NCBI GenBank assembly: GCA_030038715.1
Contig: JASHSO010000037.1
Coordinates: 1 to 6,943, forward strand
Source of the DNA: Streptosporangiaceae bacterium
GTDB taxonomy: Bacteria > Actinomycetota > Actinomycetes > Streptosporangiales > Streptosporangiaceae
Length of the DNA: 6,943 nt
Reading direction: 5' to 3'
Shown: positions 5,801-6,943 of the stretch, piece after piece
How positions within the stretch are numbered: the first letter of the stretch is position 1
How the letters are laid out: each line of letters opens with the position of its first letter
Position numbers and translations under genes: made by a program
The notes under the pieces: generated by a model
Database searches by the model: none
Seen by the model: only the letters and a program-made list of their open reading frames with translations
What the model was told of the DNA's origin: nothing

Positions 5801-6943
5801 GCGTCGTGGTGGGCGCCGAACACTAGCTGGCGCCATGCCTTGTCCAGGCTTGCCAGCGGATAGCTTGCCCCGGCCAGCCAGGCCAGCGTGGCGAGCCGTT
5901 CGCCCTCGATGACCGCGGTCTCCGCCGCACGCTGTCCCTGCTTGGTGTCGATGTAGCTGACATCCTTGCCGGTGTAGACCGGGTTCATGTCCCTGGTCTG
6001 CGGCGTGATCCAGACATCGCGCTCGGCGGCTTCGGCCCGCACCGCGGCGAAGAACTCGCTCGGCACCGCGGTCACGAACCGCGGCCAGGTGTAGCGCACC
6101 TTCCAGTCGCGGTGGACCTGCGTCGCCCACCGCGACGGTATGACGTGGTCGGCACCGACAGGCAGCAGCACGTTCCTGGTCGCCGCCACCCGGGAGAGCT
6201 GGCTGAACTGCCGGTAGGCCTCGGCCTCGGCGGCCTCCAGCGTCTGGGCCCGCTGCATGTCCCAGCCCGCCCCATAGTGGCCGGCCATGTAGCTGGTCAG
6301 CAGCCCGCTGCCGTCGGGAGCCAGCCACTCGAACTCGGAGCTGAACTGCATGCGGGTGACGTCGCCGACAGTGCGGTTCGGGCCCCACTGGTGGAACGGT
6401 CCGCGGGCCCAGGATGAGCTAGTCAGGCCGGCCGCGGCCATGATGCCCGGGTAGCCGGGATCGAAGCCGAAAGCGTCGAGCATCCAGGACGTGCGCGGGT
6501 CGCCGCCGAGCATGTCGCGCTGGTAGGCGATGCCGTACACGGCATTGCGGATGGTCGACTCCGCACAGGTCAGGTTCGTGTTCGGCTCGTTGTAGTTGCC
6601 CCCTACCAACTCGATCCGGCCGGCCTTGATGAACGCCAGCAGGTCGGCCCGGTCCTCCGGATGAGCGTCGAAGTGCGGCTTGAGGTAGTCAAGCTCGGCG
6701 AGCACGAACTTGTAATCGGGGTCCCGGCGCGCCGCGTCCAAGTGCAGCCGGACCAACTCGAACGCCGTGCGCACGTCGGGCAGGCCGCCATCGGAGTCCG
6801 GCAGCAGCAGGCGGGACTGGGTGAACTGGCCTTGCGTATCCCACCAGACGGGGTCGTAGTGGAAGTGACTGATCATCCACATGACCCACCCCGGCTCCGT
6901 TCGGGATAACGGGGGCGGAACCGGGCGAGAGCCGCACCTATGA
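2866..6943 (-). CDS. Glycoside hydrolase family 38 alpha-mannosidase (5' end outside window)
   Basis: The enzyme would hydrolyse alpha-mannosidic bonds with retention, using a zinc ion. Residues are numbered from ATG 6882. SHFHYDPVWW at 5-14 carries the HxHxD zinc ligands His8 and Asp10. WMLDAFGFDP at 133-142 holds the nucleophile Asp136. Asp245 in PVGADH is placed as acid/base. GAHHDAITGT at 356-365 supplies zinc ligand His359 and marks the middle domain. The C-terminal beta region spans about 430-1000, followed by beta-sandwich modules to about 1338 (the last, from about 1240, NEW3-like). All catalytic residues are present. From 6882 it is 1338 residues, longer than many bacterial GH38 enzymes. 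The frame is open upstream to the window edge and reads EPGWV just before MWMISH. I recall related actinobacterial proteins having a similar GW-MWM junction after an N-terminal domain, so the true start is probably off-window. A start at 6882 is the alternative, but it has no good ribosome site. Secretion cannot be judged without the N-terminus. The methyltransferase gene follows on the same strand. Confidence 0.95.
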   Translation of the reverse strand, partial: HRCGSRPVPPPLSRTEPGWVMWMISHFHYDPVWWDTQGQFTQSRLLLPDSDGGLPDVRTAFELVRLHLDAARRDPDYKFVLAELDYLKPHFDAHPEDRADLLAFIKAGRIELVGGNYNEPNTNLTCAESTIRNAVYGIAYQRDMLGGDPRTSWMLDAFGFDPGYPGIMAAAGLTSSSWARGPFHQWGPNRTVGDVTRMQFSSEFEWLAPDGSGLLTSYMAGHYGAGWDMQRAQTLEAAEAEAYRQFSQLSRVAATRNVLLPVGADHVIPSRWATQVHRDWKVRYTWPRFVTAVPSEFFAAVRAEAAERDVWITPQTRDMNPVYTGKDVSYIDTKQGQRAAETAVIEGERLATLAWLAGASYPLASLDKAWRQLVFGAHHDAITGTEGDQVYLDLLGGWREAWERGEAARVAAIAHLAGLADTAGLAPAAGDDEAVAVVVVNSLSVPRSGLTTVRLELPSGWPAWLDLRDDAGSAVPFLAEGVSRAARGGLASVTVTFRASDVPGVGFRSFLAVPAPAEPPGGCGWQLAPGESGPVVQNEHLLVEAAPDRGGTLARVLNKHSGTELLTGGGNEMLLQPEHPTHPRFGEGPWLLSPAGAGAGSAQSAAQVRAERCPVGGRLVATFGLGELRVTQETLLFDGAQRVEFRTHVDGSIGQDKLLRVLFPANVPGGLPVYQTAVSVIGRPPGQIDVDVAEHSFTLDSPAAEWLGVGSTARVALTGADGGRELQAIGVAEVVAPPSLRTEARALMTALARQGVTATCSAPGRPRYGYLELDSNLPDFRICLGGPEVNEFTAAVLAGAGLTALTQDRTWLPATCSRSEAFGPAADVRGARDLPVLIITAADMPAEVARLVVDLDDAVIEVPALPDGTLPTAAAGAGGPATALANRTVALLNRGTPSGVVTPDGVLSIALMRACSAWPCGVWIEGAKRACPDGSSFAWQHWSHTFEYALAAGSGDWRAARLPWAGQDYNHPLRAVATSLHSGPLPARTSLATVDPPGAMLSALKPRGNPLAPAEQPDRSAGVTVRLRDIAGTGPADARVRLFTGLSAAAQSSLTEDSAGSELPVVAGAARVEVPPAGMVTLAAHLDPAGLAQPGPVRWQPPEPAQPVFARYWLHGKGPAPAGNMPVAVHLSPGRLALDSGEPGLLRLTVACGASSAAGKVTLDVPAGVELDPVGPHGYDLPALGHACWELAVRAQPGTPSGRRFVTAQITDDSGQLIEDSAMLTIGQTEPRFDLPLEEMVRLVQADWAELAAEAEISTPAPDLALPPGQAGTIEVAVSNRTASAIRGEAQLISPFGSWQHVSPWSTAFSAAAGASTTLRFEVSVPATARRGEQWWTIVKLMYFGRVRYSEPTRVTIA

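Noticed and set aside
6689..6937. Minus-strand frame starting with GTG at 6937 as a possible true mannosidase start via frameshift
   Set aside because: It is in a different frame from the GH38 domain, gives no family-like sequence, and the GH38 frame itself is open to the window edge, so no frameshift is needed.

Overview
The window looks like chromosomal DNA of a high-GC actinobacterium. The base composition is strongly G+C rich, three of the four genes are best started with GTG, codon third positions are almost all G or C, and the protein families are typical of Streptomyces-like and related actinobacteria. Genus cannot be fixed from this stretch. No IS element, CRISPR array, tRNA, rRNA or phage gene was seen.

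Layout. Positions 1-136 are a short region with G+C-rich inverted repeats and perhaps the 3' end of a convergent gene. Positions 137-1339 (minus) encode a MalK/MsiK/UgpC-type sugar ABC-transporter ATPase. Positions 1340-1519 are a divergent control region with TTACG/CGTAA inverted repeats and a candidate leaderless promoter. Positions 1520-1960 (plus) encode an Lrp/AsnC-family regulator. Positions 1961-2020 separate two convergent genes. Positions 2021-2797 (minus) encode a class I SAM-dependent methyltransferase of unknown substrate. From 2866 to the right edge (minus) lies a very large GH38 alpha-mannosidase whose 5' end is outside the window.

How the genes may work together. The mannosidase and methyltransferase are in line on the minus strand with a 68-bp gap, so they may be co-transcribed. 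The ATPase has no permease or solute-binding gene in view. It is therefore either the last gene of something off-window or, more likely, a shared ATPase of the MsiK kind that powers several sugar importers. A mannosidase releasing mannose or short mannosides plus a sugar-import ATPase is a reasonable carbohydrate-use theme, but the sequence does not prove a link. The Lrp-type regulator sits divergently from the ATPase and may control itself and perhaps the ATPase through the repeats between them.

Nothing here amounts to a clearly new system. The points most worth a second look are the operator-like repeat array, the leaderless start of the regulator, and the open upstream frame of the mannosidase, which contains a rare TTA codon.
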